Shown: piece after piece, positions 46,580-63,713 of the stretch | Layout of the letters: every line of letters begins with the position of its first letter | Numbering within the stretch: position 1 is the stretch's first letter | Source of the DNA: Gordius sp. MW1 | Lineage: Eukaryota; Nematomorpha; Gordioida; Gordea; Gordiidae | Length of the DNA: 64,000 nt | Direction: 5' to 3' | NCBI GenBank assembly: GCA_964036665.1 | Contig: OZ038528.1 | Location: forward strand, 7,942,501-8,006,500 | Notes under the pieces: generated by a model | Database searches by the model: none | What the model saw: only the letters and a program-made list of their open reading frames with translations | Told to the model about the DNA's origin: nothing | Program-made: the position numbers and the translations under genes

Positions 46580-47460
46580 TTCCTCTTTCCCCAAAAAATT
46601 TTTAACCCTGCGGATCACCCGCCAGCGTTAAGGCCGCCAACGGTGGTACCAAGACCCCGCTGACCGTAAGTAACGGTTGCTCCTCAGTCCCGGGTCAATC
46701 CAATACGTTGCCCGGGCGCGCACACAACGGTAACCCATGCCATCTTTGGCATGCCCCACAACGACCCCTTCGGGCGCTTCTCGCACGCCGTCGTTTGCGC
46801 CCCCCGCTAAGTCTTTCCTAGAACGGGAAAAGAAGGCGGCAACTGTGGAACTCGTTTTGGTAACGTTGCCTCCACAAAGTGCACAATTCTAGGCACTCCA
46901 TCCATGCCTATTACTATTGAGAAATGTAAAGGGCTTGGCTGATGTAGCTGATTGGTTCTTTCGACCAACACTTATACCCTTCACCAAGACGTAATTAGTT
47001 CCATCTAATATCAAATAAAAATTAGGCATTAAGCAGCGTAACTTAATAATTGTTCCACGTGCCTAATCTCTATCCTTTCAGTCTCTAATGGCCGAATTTG
47101 ATAAATCTTATTACCTAAATGGGCCGTTATTCTAGCCAACTCCCACCTAGCTTGATTTAAATAATCTCTTGACCAAACTAGATCATTAACATTATATTTG
47201 CTCTTGCCATTTAAGTTATTCTCAAAACCGCTATCAAGCAAAAATCAGGCGGAAATCGTAACTTATGACCAAAAAACTCCACGCCTACGGGCAAACGTCT
47301 ATATCGAGGTGTCATATTATGATATAAACGATATAACCATGTGCCTTCTTTATTAGCTTGGGCAAGCTCTAACCATTTCTTAACAATTGCTCTTAGACTA
47401 TAGACTGCTCATGCCATATGTTGAATATGGGTAATTGTGTGTCTAATCTTCCTCCATTTT
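46580..47460 (-). mobile_element. Ty3/gypsy remnant, integrase end and downstream ORF (fossil)
   Basis: On the minus strand, about 47241-47029 encodes an integrase C-terminal segment (YNVNDLVWSRDYLNQARWEL, then LGNKIYQIRPL, RHVEQLL). This is the counterpart of FKLDQLVWSRNYAGEP at 58.9 kb. Beyond it a GC-rich block (46600-46900) encodes RRGRCGACQRWHGLPLC, matching the RRRCNGCRRWHVMPMC motif of the ORF at 57756-58274. The copy is older than those at 57-59 kb and broken in many places. Confidence 0.7.
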
Positions 47461-47819
47461 GAAGAGTGTATTTTGTGTATTTTAACCTGTAATTTTGCCC
47501 TATAACAGTCAATTTACCTTCCTCACTAGTTTATAAATTAAAAAAAACGTCAATAAATTAATATTATACAAAATATTGACGGCACTATATTATTAAACAA
47601 ACTTTAATCACAGTTTTTAATTTTTATGTATTTTTTAAATGATATTTATTTTAAAATGCTGTTTTTGATATCTACCCACTTTAATATTTTTTTATTTACC
47701 TTTTAAAATTATTTAATTTGCGAAAATTACTTATTTCTATATGCTCACAACGACAATCCTCGTTTCAAGATGGTGGAAAAAAGTGTACACATTTTGTGCG
47801 TTGATGAGCAGTCTATCTA

Positions 47820-48668
47820 GTCTATTATACCGATCATAAACCGTTGGTAGCTTTATTCAATAAGATTAATACCGAATTTTTAATGTCCCCTCGACTCCAG
47901 AAATGGTTATTGACTCTCGGTAATTTTTCATTAGCTTTAAAGTATCGAGAGGGTAAAAGTAATCACTTAGCCGATGTTTTATCGAGGATGAGTGCAGATA
48001 CCTTAACTGATAGATTTGCGGTTATAGATAATGTTGCTGTTAATGTATAAAATACTATTGATCTTAATGATATTGTTCAAGGTACAAATAATAGTGTTGA
48101 ATTTACAGCTATTAAACAAATTATTGTAGGGGTTAAAGATATTCTTGATGTTCCTTTTGATTTTAAACATGTAATGAAGGAGTTATACATTGAAGATAAT
48201 TTGAGTCGAATTGCGTAGGAATGTTTTAGAAATTTTGCATGAAGGACATGCTGGTATGGTTAAGATGAAGGAGCTCGCTAGACAATATGTCTGGTGGTTC
48301 AAGATCATTAGGGACGTTGAGAGGCAGTGTGCGATGTGTAAATTAAATGCATGCCTCGTAGGGATAAAAGGGCTCGTTGGCCTCGTCCGATTAGTCCCTT
48401 GTTTAGAATTCATATTGATTTTTTTGAATTAAACAGAAAGAGGTATATTTTGGTCGTAGATGCATATTCAGGTTGGACTGAATTTAAAATAGTGCATATT
48501 ATATCTACGAAGGTTACCGTAATATTTTAAAAAGATTTAATAGGCGCATATGGTTTCCCTAGGTTTATAGTAACTGACAATAGGAAAGCTTTTACGAGTG
48601 CAGATTTTAAAATTTTTTGTAATAGTTGGAAGATAACTCACCTATTTACACCACCATATCACCCTAGC
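47820..48668 (+). mobile_element. Ty3/gypsy remnant, RNase H end and integrase (fossil, + strand)
   Basis: Contains YTDHKPLVALFNK, then SPRLQKWLLTLGNF and KSNHLADVLSRMS (RNase H end). Next come ILHEGHAGMVKMKELARQYV with CAMCK (integrase zinc-binding part) and HIDFFELN, LVVDAYSGWTEF, FTPPYHPSF (integrase core). Several breaks. It abuts a minus-strand Ty3 segment at about 48670, so the two halves of the element are in opposite orientations. Confidence 0.75.
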
Positions 48669-48674
48669 TTTACC

Positions 48675-49960
48675 AATTTAATATTCCCGACAACGTTTTA
48701 AACCATAAACCATCGCAGGAGCCTCTTTTTCTATGACGGAATAATTTAACTCAGCCTTAGTGAGCTTACGCGAAAAATAAATAACGGGATGCTCTATTCC
48801 ATCCTCAATCTGGCATAGAGCGCCACCAATACCAACATTAGAAGCATCAACCTTTAAAACATGCTCTTTATCAGTATCAAAGCACTTAAGAATTGGACCC
48901 GTTAATAAAATATTATTTAAAGAGTTAAAACAACGATCCAAATTATTACCCCATTTAAACACTGTGTCCTCTCTAGTTAATTCATACAAAGAACCATAAT
49001 AATTTGCATACTCTTCAATAAATTTACTATAATTATTCATTAAACCTAAGAAAGATGCAAGTTCCTTTTTATTTAATGGTGCTTTAATATCCTGCACCTT
49101 CTTAAAATTAGGTTTAACATGACCCGCCACTTTTACATGACCCAGGTAAATAACCTGGTCGGTACCTAAAGTACATTTACCAGCGGATACCCGTGACCCT
49201 TTAATTTTAATTAAATTTAATACTCTTTCTAGACGTGAATCATGCTCGTCCTCAGTAGAACCCGTAATTAAGATATCATCCAAATAAGAAATACACCATC
49301 TATATTATTAAATATGGATGCCATCGCCCTCTGAAAGATAGGTGCGGATATACTTAAACCGAAAGGTAACCTTTAAAAGCAAATAAACCCCTGTCCGTGT
49401 TTATGGTCAATAACCTAGCGGACCTATCGTCCATACAAAGCTGTAAATATGCATTTGCCAGATCTAATTTTGAAAAATATTTACAACCCTTTAAATTAGC
49501 TAAAACCATCTCTAGCCTGGGTAGAGGATATTTAACATCGATAACCCATTATAGTAACCCGATAATCAGCATAGACCCTAATCGTACCATCACTCTTTTT
49601 AACCGGAACTAAAGGAGTGGCCCATTCCGAATATTCTATCGGTTCTATTACGTAATCTTTAAGCCAATTATCTAAAATCTGGTGCGCTTTATCTTTCCAC
49701 ATTAATGGAATGCGTCTAGCAGGGCAAAAACGAGGTGTTGCATTAGAATTAACCCTTGCACAAATCAGAATATCACTTAAACAACCTAATTCCTCCCGAA
49801 AAACGTCGTCATATTTCCCTTTGATCCTTTCAATTATATCATGCCACAATACAAATTTATCATTAACACTACTCACCAAAACCGAGTGTTCGGGAATATT
49901 AGCAATATCCCGCTCGACCAGAGGGAGGTTGACTCAATATTGCCATATAAATAAAAATGA
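48675..49960 (-). mobile_element. Ty3/gypsy remnant, reverse transcriptase and RNase H (fossil, - strand)
   Basis: The minus strand reads RRIPLMWKDKAHQILDNWL, then EYSEWATPLVPVKKSDGTIR, MDDILITGSTEDEH, LGHVKVAGHVKPNF, ELASFLGLMNNYSKFI, LKVDASNVGIGGALCQ and PVIYFSRKLTKAELNYS. These are Ty3-type RT and RNase H landmarks in order. Broken in a few places. It is probably the same family as the adjacent plus-strand piece, brought into inverted arrangement by rearrangement. Confidence 0.8.
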
Positions 49961-51052
49961 ATTATATATCATTCGTAATTTAAAAGGATAATTTGGAATC
50001 TAATTCCTCTTGCTACATTTTATTTAACTAATTATATTTAGCCGTAAAGATACACCTTAGGAGCTGTAGTTTAAAAGCTAAATTATATATGCTCTACGAG
50101 GAACATTCATAAAACATTGGCTGGCTCTGGTTTAATTCGGGCCAGATCTAGGCTGTTTCATTAGGCCCGACCGAAGCCCAAGGCACAGACATTTTATTAA
50201 GTTTTGCCCGAAGGCGGCTTGTGCAAGGATCTATTTATAAGTCAATATATAATGGTTACTGACTTATTATAGAGTTATACCCCTACAAACAGTGGTGACA
50301 TTTGTAAGTTGGTTGGCCAAAACTCATTTTGTAAATTGGAGGAGATGCTTTAAATTGTCATGAAAAACTATGTAAACAAAAAGTTCTTTTTATATTTTTA
50401 AAAGAAAGGCTTGTATATCAATGTACTAAATGCCAAAAATAACATACAATTTTAGGTAAGGTAAATAAAATGATGATATTGCATTAAAAAGCGAATAACA
50501 AATATCCACGTATATAGACGCGAAGTGTTATAAGCGCGATATGGAAAATATCGTACAAAGGACAAAGGCGATATATGCATATTTACAGAGGAAACATTTC
50601 ATCATGTACAGTATTTGATGTTTATAAAAATAAGGTTACAATTTAGAAATGACATAAAGGGGTGTGTTGTAGTAACGGGCCAAATTACTAATAAAGTAAA
50701 TATGAAGGGAAGAAGGAGGATCGGCTTACTATCACTGATCGGGTTTTGGTTTGACATAAAACTGATTTGCTTCATTTTCAATCTAAACTAAATAATATAA
50801 GTGGCTTAAAAAACATATTTACAAGTTTTACAAAAACATCCATAGTTTCTATAATAATTGTTGTCGTCCAGAAAATATTATAATTCTTCACTGCAATAAA
50901 AATTAGAAGTTTCCAATATAATCTGGAACAACAACAATCATTAGTAAAATTATAGAATGCATTAGTGCAAAATGCGTGTGGATTTAAGAATTACATAACG
51001 AAAATCCAAAGAAGGTGTGATGGCAAGCAAGAAGATGGATGTAAAAAGAATG
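49961..51052. other. Downstream flank of RAB10, no gene seen
   Basis: AT-rich. A more GC-rich patch at about 50110-50230 (GGCCCGACCGAAGCCCAAGG) has no supportable frame. The RAB10 3' UTR should occupy the right end, but I could not settle its poly(A) signal. Confidence 0.4.
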
Positions 51053-55105
<4,053 letters not shown>

Positions 55106-55626
55106 TCTGTCTACTTTTTGAATCAACCGAGCATTCAAGATGATAATTACTTTTCACTCTAACAAATCTAGATAAAGTCTTTGCAATTTAGTTTCAATAT
55201 TTTTATTATCAAAGTTGTCTCATTTTATTTATGGATATGCAAGCAAAATTAATTCAGGTAAATAGTTTAGATTTAATATGGTGTCCCTCAACCAGACAAT
55301 ATTTGTTTTCTTATATAGCGGTGTGTGTCTGCTCAACTCAAACAATATAAGTGACCATAATTTGTATTAGATGCCTACAAGAGTCACTTAAAAAGGCTTT
55401 TAAGAATGGCATAAGTGGTATCTAGATTTTTTTATTTAAATTTTTGATTATTCGTTTTAATCAAAAAGTAAATAAAGTGGATATCGCCTTTTACAGCTTA
55501 GGCTTGTATAATAATGACTTAACTGTAATAGGCATTCTTGCTTAATTTTATTGCTATTTACGAAAATCGTATCAAGCAGGAGAGTATAGAGGAGGGCCTT
55601 TAATTATATCAGTTTATGATGGGCAC

Positions 55627-56461
55627 CAGGCGCGTAGCCAAGGGGGCGAAAAGGGGGTCTTTTCTTTCCCCTTGGCCAAATTCTAATATTTTTTATTAAT
55701 AACTAATTTAATGGGTTTAATTATTATAGTTTTGCGTAAAAGATTTTAAGACACATATAAGGACCTAAAAGCATTATCTATACATTTCATTTTTGATTAA
55801 AAGCTTGCGTCCTACCATTAAAATTTTTCCGCATTTGATTTTAAATTATGAAAACAGTTTGTATATAAGATTTTTTCCCCCTTTAAGCACCAGACCCTGG
55901 TATTGCTAGTGAGTGGCTAAGGCTTTTATGTTTATAAAGTTATAGCAATCGATTTCTTATATGTATATATGAATTGTTATAATTATTGTGATTACATAGC
56001 CAATTGTAAACATAAATGAGCAATGAAAATTGACTACTAAAATTTATGTTATTTATCCTATCTTATATATATAAAGTTAAATTTAAGTCCAACTATAATA
56101 AATAATAATTTTTAGATGAATTTGTCCAATGATGAAGATGCAATAGTCACACTCACACCTTTTGTTTTAAACAATAACGTTGATCAGATCAAACTCATAT
56201 AATTTTGCTTTGGTTTCCGCCATTAAAAATTTGACGAAACAGTTGAATAACTTGCATAAGGTCCGTCTCCTTTTTTAAGGTATAAAAGCGATAGTAAATG
56301 CTCTAATTGCTGAAGTGAAAAGATTTTTTTAAAGTTGGTTTTATAGCTCCTTGAAGTTTCGCATATATTGTACGCAAAGTTTATTTTTGCTACATAAAAA
56401 ATAAAAGTGTCGAAAAATTAAATTTTTCTTCCCCCTTGTGAAAATCCTGGCTACGCGCCTG
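55627..56461. mobile_element. 0.83 kb hAT-like element upstream of RAB10
   Basis: The ends are CAGGCGCGTAGCCAAGG and ATCCTGGCTACGCGCCTG (inverted). Flanking octamers ATGGGCAC (55619-55626) and ATGGACAC (56462-56469) differ at one base, fitting an 8 bp hAT duplication. The subterminal AGGGGGCGAAAAGGGGG and TTCTTCCCCCTTGTG are also inverted. No transposase frame is present, so it is non-autonomous. It lies 0.5 kb upstream of the RAB10 start. Confidence 0.75.
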
Positions 56462-57059
56462 ATGGACACAAATAATTTATATTTTCCATAAGTGAGCCCA
56501 AAATATTCTAGAACTTTAATCTTAGGTATATCAACAATAGGAATTGAACCACTGATATAATGAGTTCGACACATTAATAATATAGGGTCAGGCGTTGGTT
56601 AATTGGCTATCCTGAATACACCGAAATTTGAAAACACCTCCTATTGGCACTACTGATTTTAACAGCTGGAGAGCAGTGAGAATCATAGTAGTGTTTTACC
56701 AAAGTTAATTAATTTACGATAATAACTTTGCACACTTACGACATTGGTATGCAGCAAGCATTCTCTATGTTGTTTATTTCTAATCTCATACCGCTACGCA
56801 GCCAATTTCCTTTCATTGTTAATTTTGTAATAATTTCGTCTTCATTTTTGAGATTGTACCCATTTTCCTCACATTTTTTACTATAATTTTATCAATTATT
56901 CTTCCCAACATTCACATATTACGATATTTAAAAAAATATATATTTGAAACTACCATACTTAAAGTACTTTTGCCCATTAGAAAAAGTTTAATGTGTCAAG
57001 AAAGTCTCAGTGGTCCTAATTCTTTCTGCTATACTTGTGAAAAATACATTAATAACAAT

Positions 57060-59658
57060 TGTTGTAGTTGGTTAATTTGGATGTTTTACCTTAATGCTCT
57101 TATGCAAATGAGTGGTGGAATAGTGTTTAAAGTAATAGGTGTGCGAATAAATTATGTAGTTATGTGAATAAATAGATACTAATGAGAAGTAAAACGAATA
57201 TGTTATGGCAGGCCTCCAGTGAGTGGAGATGTGCAGTAGAGTAACCTGTCGGCATCCATCATGCAAATTGAGAGGCGCATCGACAGGTTTATAAGGCTGT
57301 ATTATACACTGCATTTTAATCGTATATTTTTTTTTTACTGTGTATTAGCCGAGATCATAACCCGAGAGCCAAGATTACCGTGAGAACAATGGAAAATAAG
57401 ACATGTATTAACACCACCATATCATCCAAGTTCTAATGGACAGTTTGAGAGTTATGTAGGTATAATTAAAAAATGGATTAGGTTATCTCAGTCTGGTAAG
57501 GACGGTACTTGGCTCTATAGATTATATCATAACATGTCTCCCAGCAGATCGTTTACCAGTAGGCGAGGAGTTTCTTAGACGTAAATTAAGATATCCGCCT
57601 GATTTTTTATTGCAATTAGATAATGATAATAATACTTTGACGACTACCCCTCGTTTTAAATTAGATCAGCTAGTATGGTCACGTAACTATGCAGGTGAAC
57701 CCATGTGGGTTTTGGCACGTATTATTGGCCATACTGGTAATAAGATTTATAAAGTATGACTTTTAGAAAGTCAGAAAGAGGAAGTAAGACACTTGGAGCA
57801 ATTACTAATGCACGATGTCTAATGAATGTTTCCTGGTGCTCGGTTGAGGTGGTGGTGCGAAAAACAACGGCCATTCGCCCGCCAGGCTCTATACATTTGT
57901 CAGTGATAATCGGGGTAGATGGGCTACCTAGGGTTGTGGCGATGTTCGAGCCACCACCGTCGAGTATGCCGGGTGGACCGGGTCCGTATTGGGGTCCACG
58001 GCATGAGAGACCCGTAGGCGGACCTAGGAGGAGGTGCAATGGGTGTCGTCGTTGGCACGTGATGCCCATGTGCGCAGGAGGGAGCACAAGCACGGCACAA
58101 GTAGGTGACGTGCCTCAGGCTACTCCTGAGGTAACGCCGAGGGCGAGTGAGGCGGTGCCAGCTGGTAGTGAGGGATCGTCGCTGAGTGCAGCAGAGGCAC
58201 TACGACAACTTTCCCTGGGCTCTAATAAGGAGGTGCCGGAGAAGGTAAAAGGGGAAGGTGTTGTAGTTGGTTAATTTGGTATGTTTTACCTTAATGCTCT
58301 TATGCAAATGAGTGGTGGAATAGTGTTTAAAGTAATGGGTGTGCGAATAAATTATGTAGTTATGTGAATAAATAGACACTAATGAGTAGTAAAACGAATT
58401 TGTAAATGGCAGGCCTCCAGTGAGTGAAGATGTGCAGTAGAGTAACCTGTCGGCATCCGCAAATTGAGAGGCGCATCGACAGGTTTATAAGGCTGTATTA
58501 TACACTGCATTTTAATCGTATATTTTTTTTTTACTGTGTATTAGCCGAGATCATAACCCGAGAGCCAAGATTCCCGTGAGAACAATGGAAAATAAGACAT
58601 GTATTAACACCACCATATCATCCAAGTTCTAATGGACAGTTTGAGAGTTATGTAGGTATAATTAAAAAATGGATTAGGTTATCTCAGTCTGGTAAGGACG
58701 GTACTTGGCTCTATAGATTATATCATAACATGTCTCCCAGGTATCCAGATCGTTTACCAGTGGCGAGGAGTTTCTTAGACGTAAATTAAGATATCCGCCT
58801 GATTTTTTATTGGAATTAGATAATGATAATAATACTTTGACGACTACCCCTCGTTTTAAATTAGATCAGCTAGTATGGTCACGTAACTATGCAGGTGAAC
58901 CCCTGTGGCTTTTGGCACGTATTATTGGCCATATTGGTAATAAGATTTATAAAGTAAAACTTTTAGATAGTCAGAAAGAGGAAGTAAGGCACTTGGAGCA
59001 ATTAATAATGCACGATGTCTAATGAATGTTTTTTTTTATATTTAGATGCGATTACATTTATCCTGGTGCTCGGTTGAGGTGGTGGTGCGAAGAACAACGG
59101 CTATTCGCCCTCCAGACCCTATACATTTGTCAGTGATAATCGGGGTAGATGGGCTACCTAGGGTTGTGGCAATGTTCGAGCCACCACCGTCGTGTATGCC
59201 GGGTGGACCAGGTCCGTATGGGGGTCCACGGCATGAGAGACCCGTAGGCGGACATCGGAGGAGGTGCAATGGGTGCCGTCGTTGGCACGTGATGCCCATG
59301 TGCGCAGGAAGGAGCACAGGCTACTCCTGAGGTAACGCCGAGGGCGAGTGAGGCGGTGCCAGCTGGTAGTGAGGGATCGTCGCTGAGTGTGGCAGAGGCA
59401 CTACGACAACTTTCCCTGATCCCTAATAAGGAGGTGCCGTAGAAGGTAAAAGGGGAAAGTGTTGTAGTTGGTTAATTTGGTTATGTTTTACCTTAATGCT
59501 CTTATGCAAATGAGTGGTGGAATAGTGTTTAAAGTAATGGGTGTGCGAATAAATTATGTAGTTATGTGAATAAATAGACACTAATGAGAGTAAAACGAAA
59601 ATGTAAATAGCAGGCCTCCAATGAGTGAAGATGTGCAGTAGAGTAACCTGTCGGCATC
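57060..59658 (+). mobile_element. Tandem array of a deleted Ty3/gypsy element: LTR-body-LTR-body-LTR (fossil)
   Basis: A 1.2 kb unit is repeated. LTRs starting TGTTGTAGTTGGTTAATTTG lie at 57060-57388, 58259-58584 and 59460-59658 (the third is interrupted by another element and resumes at 63967). Each LTR ends GTGAGAACA, and the second and third are preceded by a purine tract (AAAAGGGGAAG). The bodies (57389-58258 and 58585-59459) keep only the integrase end (TPPYHPSSNGQFESYVGIIK, DGTWLYRLYHNMSP, FKLDQLVWSRNYAGEP) and a downstream ORF. Gag, protease and RT are gone. Both bodies carry several breaks. Close similarity between units points to a recent amplification. Confidence 0.8.
57756..58274 (+). 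other. Retroelement downstream ORF with a Cys/His knuckle (fossil)
   Basis: A GC-rich reading frame of about 172 residues follows the integrase remnant and runs into the second LTR. It has a Pro/Gly-rich segment (PSSMPGGPGPYWGPRHERP), then RRRCNGCRRWHVMPMC (CxxC...WH...C, zinc-knuckle-like), then an Ala/Ser/Glu-rich tail (AAEALRQLSL). A second copy is seen at about 59046-59440 and a third, older one on the minus strand near 46.7 kb. I do not recognise the protein. It is not an envelope, as there is no signal peptide or membrane segment. How its start relates to the integrase frame is unclear. Confidence 0.5.
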
Positions 59659-59912
59659 TGTTATAGACTGCATACTGCCAGGTCGTATTCAAATTAGATG
59701 TTATAGACTAAATTCTACTTTAGCACGTAACACCCCACTATCACGCGGAGTAACAGCATAAGACTGCACTAGAATATTCAAATTCTACTTTCGCGCGCAT
59801 CATTCCACTATCACCCCACTATCACGTGTATCACCCCACTATCACATATATATACAAAATTTTATTACTTAAAAACAGTCTTGTTTCGTGTTTTTGTAAT
59901 GAAGAGTTAACA
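59659..59912 (+). repeat. 5' LTR of the nested Ty3 element
   Basis: A 254 bp LTR, TG...CA, with repeated ATCACCCCACTATCAC-type short motifs (about 59740-59840) and a TATATATA stretch at about 59846 that could serve as the core promoter. It matches 63714-63961 apart from about ten substitutions and two small length differences. Confidence 0.85.
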
Positions 59913-62900
59913 ATGGCGCGGTCGACTTCTTCGTTAGTATTCCACCCATATAGTCCTTCGGATAATATCGACCTTTATCTTTCGCAGTTTAACCATTACC
60001 ATTTAGTAGTTGGCGGCGATAAGAAATCGCTTTTCCTTACAGTATGTGGGTCGGATAATTATGAATTACTAATTAATCTTCTATCACCATCGGATCCGTT
60101 ACAAAAAACGTTCGAAGAAATAGTTGCAACCTTGAAAAGTTTTTTCTCCCCCACGCTGAGTGCTATTGTCCATAGATATAAATTCCATAAATGCCTACAA
60201 CTGGAGGGGGAAAACATTGATTCATATGCTGCAAAATTGAAAGGTATTTCCATCAATTGCAATTACGGGTCAACTCTCGAGGAGAACCTACGAGACCGGT
60301 TTGTAGCTGGTTTACTAAATAATAAGATTGTGGAGCGACTATTGATTATCGATAACCTGACCTGGCAAGGGGCGTTAGATATTGCGAGATCAATGGAACG
60401 GGCGAGGTTCCAAAGCCATATGTTGACGCAACATTTAGAACCCATTCATACAGTGTCAACCAAACAACCAGTATCAAATATGAAATGTTTTGCTTGTGGG
60501 GGTAACCACCTTCGATCCAACTGTAAATTTCGTTTTGCAACGTGTTACAAGTGTCATACCCAAGGCCATATCGGAAAGATATGCCGTGTCAAACATGTTT
60601 CATCATTGAACTATTTCCATTTAATAGACTCGTTACGGCCATGCTATCCTTTAAATGTAAATAACCATATCTTAAATTTTGAAATTGACACCGGCTCAGC
60701 AGTCACCTTGATTAATTCTATCAATGGGTCCCACCTGATAACTCAACCGTGTTGTACCGTGCTAAAGGGTTACGATGGTTCAATTATACCGCTAAAAGGA
60801 TCGGCGAAAGTTATCGTGCAAGAAGAGGACGCAACCCACCAACTCTTGCTTTACGTCGTTGAGGGGAAGGGTCAAAACATTTTGGGAAGAGATTGGTTGA
60901 GAATTTTTCCCCATATATTGCGGCAGCTAGCTGGAGATTGGGAGCGTAATAAACCTTTCCAACGACACGAGATTAATCATGCCGACGACGATGTTGTAAC
61001 AAATAATATTATTAAAAAATATCCGGTTTTGTTTAAAAATAAATTGGGAGGGGTAGTCGGTTATGAAGCAAAGCTTAGATTAAAAGGTGAGTTATGCCCA
61101 CGTTTTTTCCATCCTAGACCCATCCCCTATATGTTAAAACCTAAAATTGACGAAGAATTAGATAGGTTAGTTAAAGAAGGTATCTTAAAACCAATAAAAT
61201 ATGCTGAACACGCTGCTCCTATTGTAACTGTTATTAAAAATAATGGAATCATCCATATTTGCGGCGACTTCCGTGATTTAAACAAGCAGCTTTTAATTAA
61301 AAAATATCCTTTACCACGTATTCAAGATATCTTTGCTCAACTAGGCGGTTTTAAATATTTTTCCGTTTTGGACCTTAAGGACGCCTATTTCCAAATAAAG
61401 GTTAGCGAAAATTCTCAAAACTTATTGGCAATTAATACGCATAGGGGCCTTTTTAAATATACTAAACTACCTTTTGGCATAGCCTCGGCCCCAGCTATTT
61501 TTCAAAGATTTATGGATTCATTATTTAGAAATAATAAGGGAATAGTAGTTTACCTAGATGACATTATTATAGCTGGAAAGACAATAGATGACCATAATCA
61601 AAAATTGGAAAAAGTTTTTAAAGAATTGGAAAAAACAGGCCTAAAACTAAAATTAGGAAAGTGTAAATTTTTGGAAAAAAAAGTGGAATATTTAGGACAT
61701 ACCATTAGTAAAGACGGAATTTTTACCACTGACAAAAATACTAAAGCCATTTTAGCAGCACCCGCCCCAACTAAAATAAAAGAATTACAATCCTTTTTAG
61801 GCATGGCAACATACTACGCGAAATTCATAAAAAATTTCTCTACTTTAGCACAACCGCTTTATAAATTGCTAAGGAAAACGGTAGCTTGGAATTGGTCCAT
61901 AGACTGTACAAATGCATTCAAAAATATTAAAAAAGCCATTATCAAGGCCCCGATATTAAAACATTTTGACCCTGAGTTACCGTTAATACTCTCGACGGAT
62001 GCTTCATCTGAGGGACTCGGGGCAGTACTTTCCCACGAAATTAAAGGTTATCAGCACCCTATTGCTTTTGCGTCCCGCACCCTTAATGCTGCTGAAAGAA
62101 ATTATAGCCAGATTGAAAAAGAAGCTTTAGCCATCATTTATGCTTTTAATAAATTTAAATATTTATATGGCCTCCATTTTACATTACTTACAGATCACAA
62201 ACCATTAATATCAATATTCAACCCGAATAAAAATGTATCACAAGGCATTTCAGCGAGACTTCAGAAATGGACCTTGTTAATATCACCTTATCAATATACC
62301 ATAAAATACAAAATCGGCAAGGAAAATACACAAGCTAATATGTTATCCAGACTTCCGATACAATCTGAAGAAACGCTAGAACAAGTAGAAGAAGATGATA
62401 TACACACCATTTACGAAGAACCATTCCAACATTTCCCCATTACATCCGCCGACATAGAGCGTCATACTCGCAAAGATCCTATCCTGGGACAAGTCTATAA
62501 CTATGTACTCCATGGCTGGCCGAAGAAAGTTACTCCATATCCTCAAGGATTAAGGCAAACCATTTTGAAACTAATCCACTTAGGACACCCAGGCATGAGT
62601 CGCTCAAAAATTTTGGCTCGTAAACATCTCTGGTATCCGGGTATTGATAAAGATATAGAAGGTTATGTTAAAAACTGTACGGATTGTCAACAATGGTTCA
62701 CGGGTACAACCGAATTAGCTACGCAGAAATGGGAAAACCATGGTCTAGGTTACATGCAGATTTTTGCGGACCAATTAATGGGTATTATTATCTAATAGTA
62801 ATTGACGCCTACAGTAAATGGCCCGAAGTGATCCCTATGACAACGATAACAACGTCAAGCATTATTAACGCTCTCGAAGCTATTTTCTCAAGGTTCGGAG

Positions 62901-63713
62901 TACCTAGCACCCTGGCCACAGACAATGGGCCTCAATTCACAAGCGCCAAGTTTAAAACATACTGCAAAACAAATAATATTCGTAACGCATATTCCAGCCC
63001 GTATCATCTTCGATCCAACGGAGAAGCTGAACGTTTCGTCCGAACTTTATAGAGTTTTTGAACAAAACTAAGAATTTTAAAAACGCTAAATTATATAACT
63101 TTCTGTTTTCTTATAGGAATACCATTCACCCAACAACTGGATTAACTCCAGCCAATCTATTAATCAAAATACAACCAATCGGTCCATTAAATTTATTCAA
63201 ACCACATGTAACTGGTCTTGACAAAGACGAGTTGGCACCTTTCAAACGGAAATTTATAATTGGAGATAGAGTATGGGTTAGAACTTTCACAACTAATGAT
63301 AAATTATGGGTAACGGGAAAAATAGTAAAAATCTTAGGCCCAGTATCGTACATGGTAGAAATGGATAATGGGGCATTATGGAAGAGACAAGGTGATCATA
63401 TTAGAAAATCTTTAAATAACGTAGACACGCTAAACAATGAAGATCTATGGGCTGACATTTCGCACGCAACATCGGGTGATCTGTCACAAAATGAACCCAG
63501 TGATTTACTTGACGCCACCATTCCGCAACAGTTAAATCTACCACATGATGAAGCTAGCCATATGCCAGTTTCCAACACACCCCCGCTCTCACCTCTACCC
63601 CATCGTATGGACTCCCCTCATTCACCTATACCCTCACCCGAAACAACGGTCCAGCGATCTACACGAATCCGAAAACCTATAGAAAGATATGGAATAACTA
63701 AAGGGGTAGGAGA

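Noticed and set aside
46600-46900. GC-rich block considered as an rRNA or tRNA fragment or CpG island
   Set aside because: No cloverleaf or rRNA core motif found; minus-strand translation matches the knuckle ORF of the Ty3 family instead.
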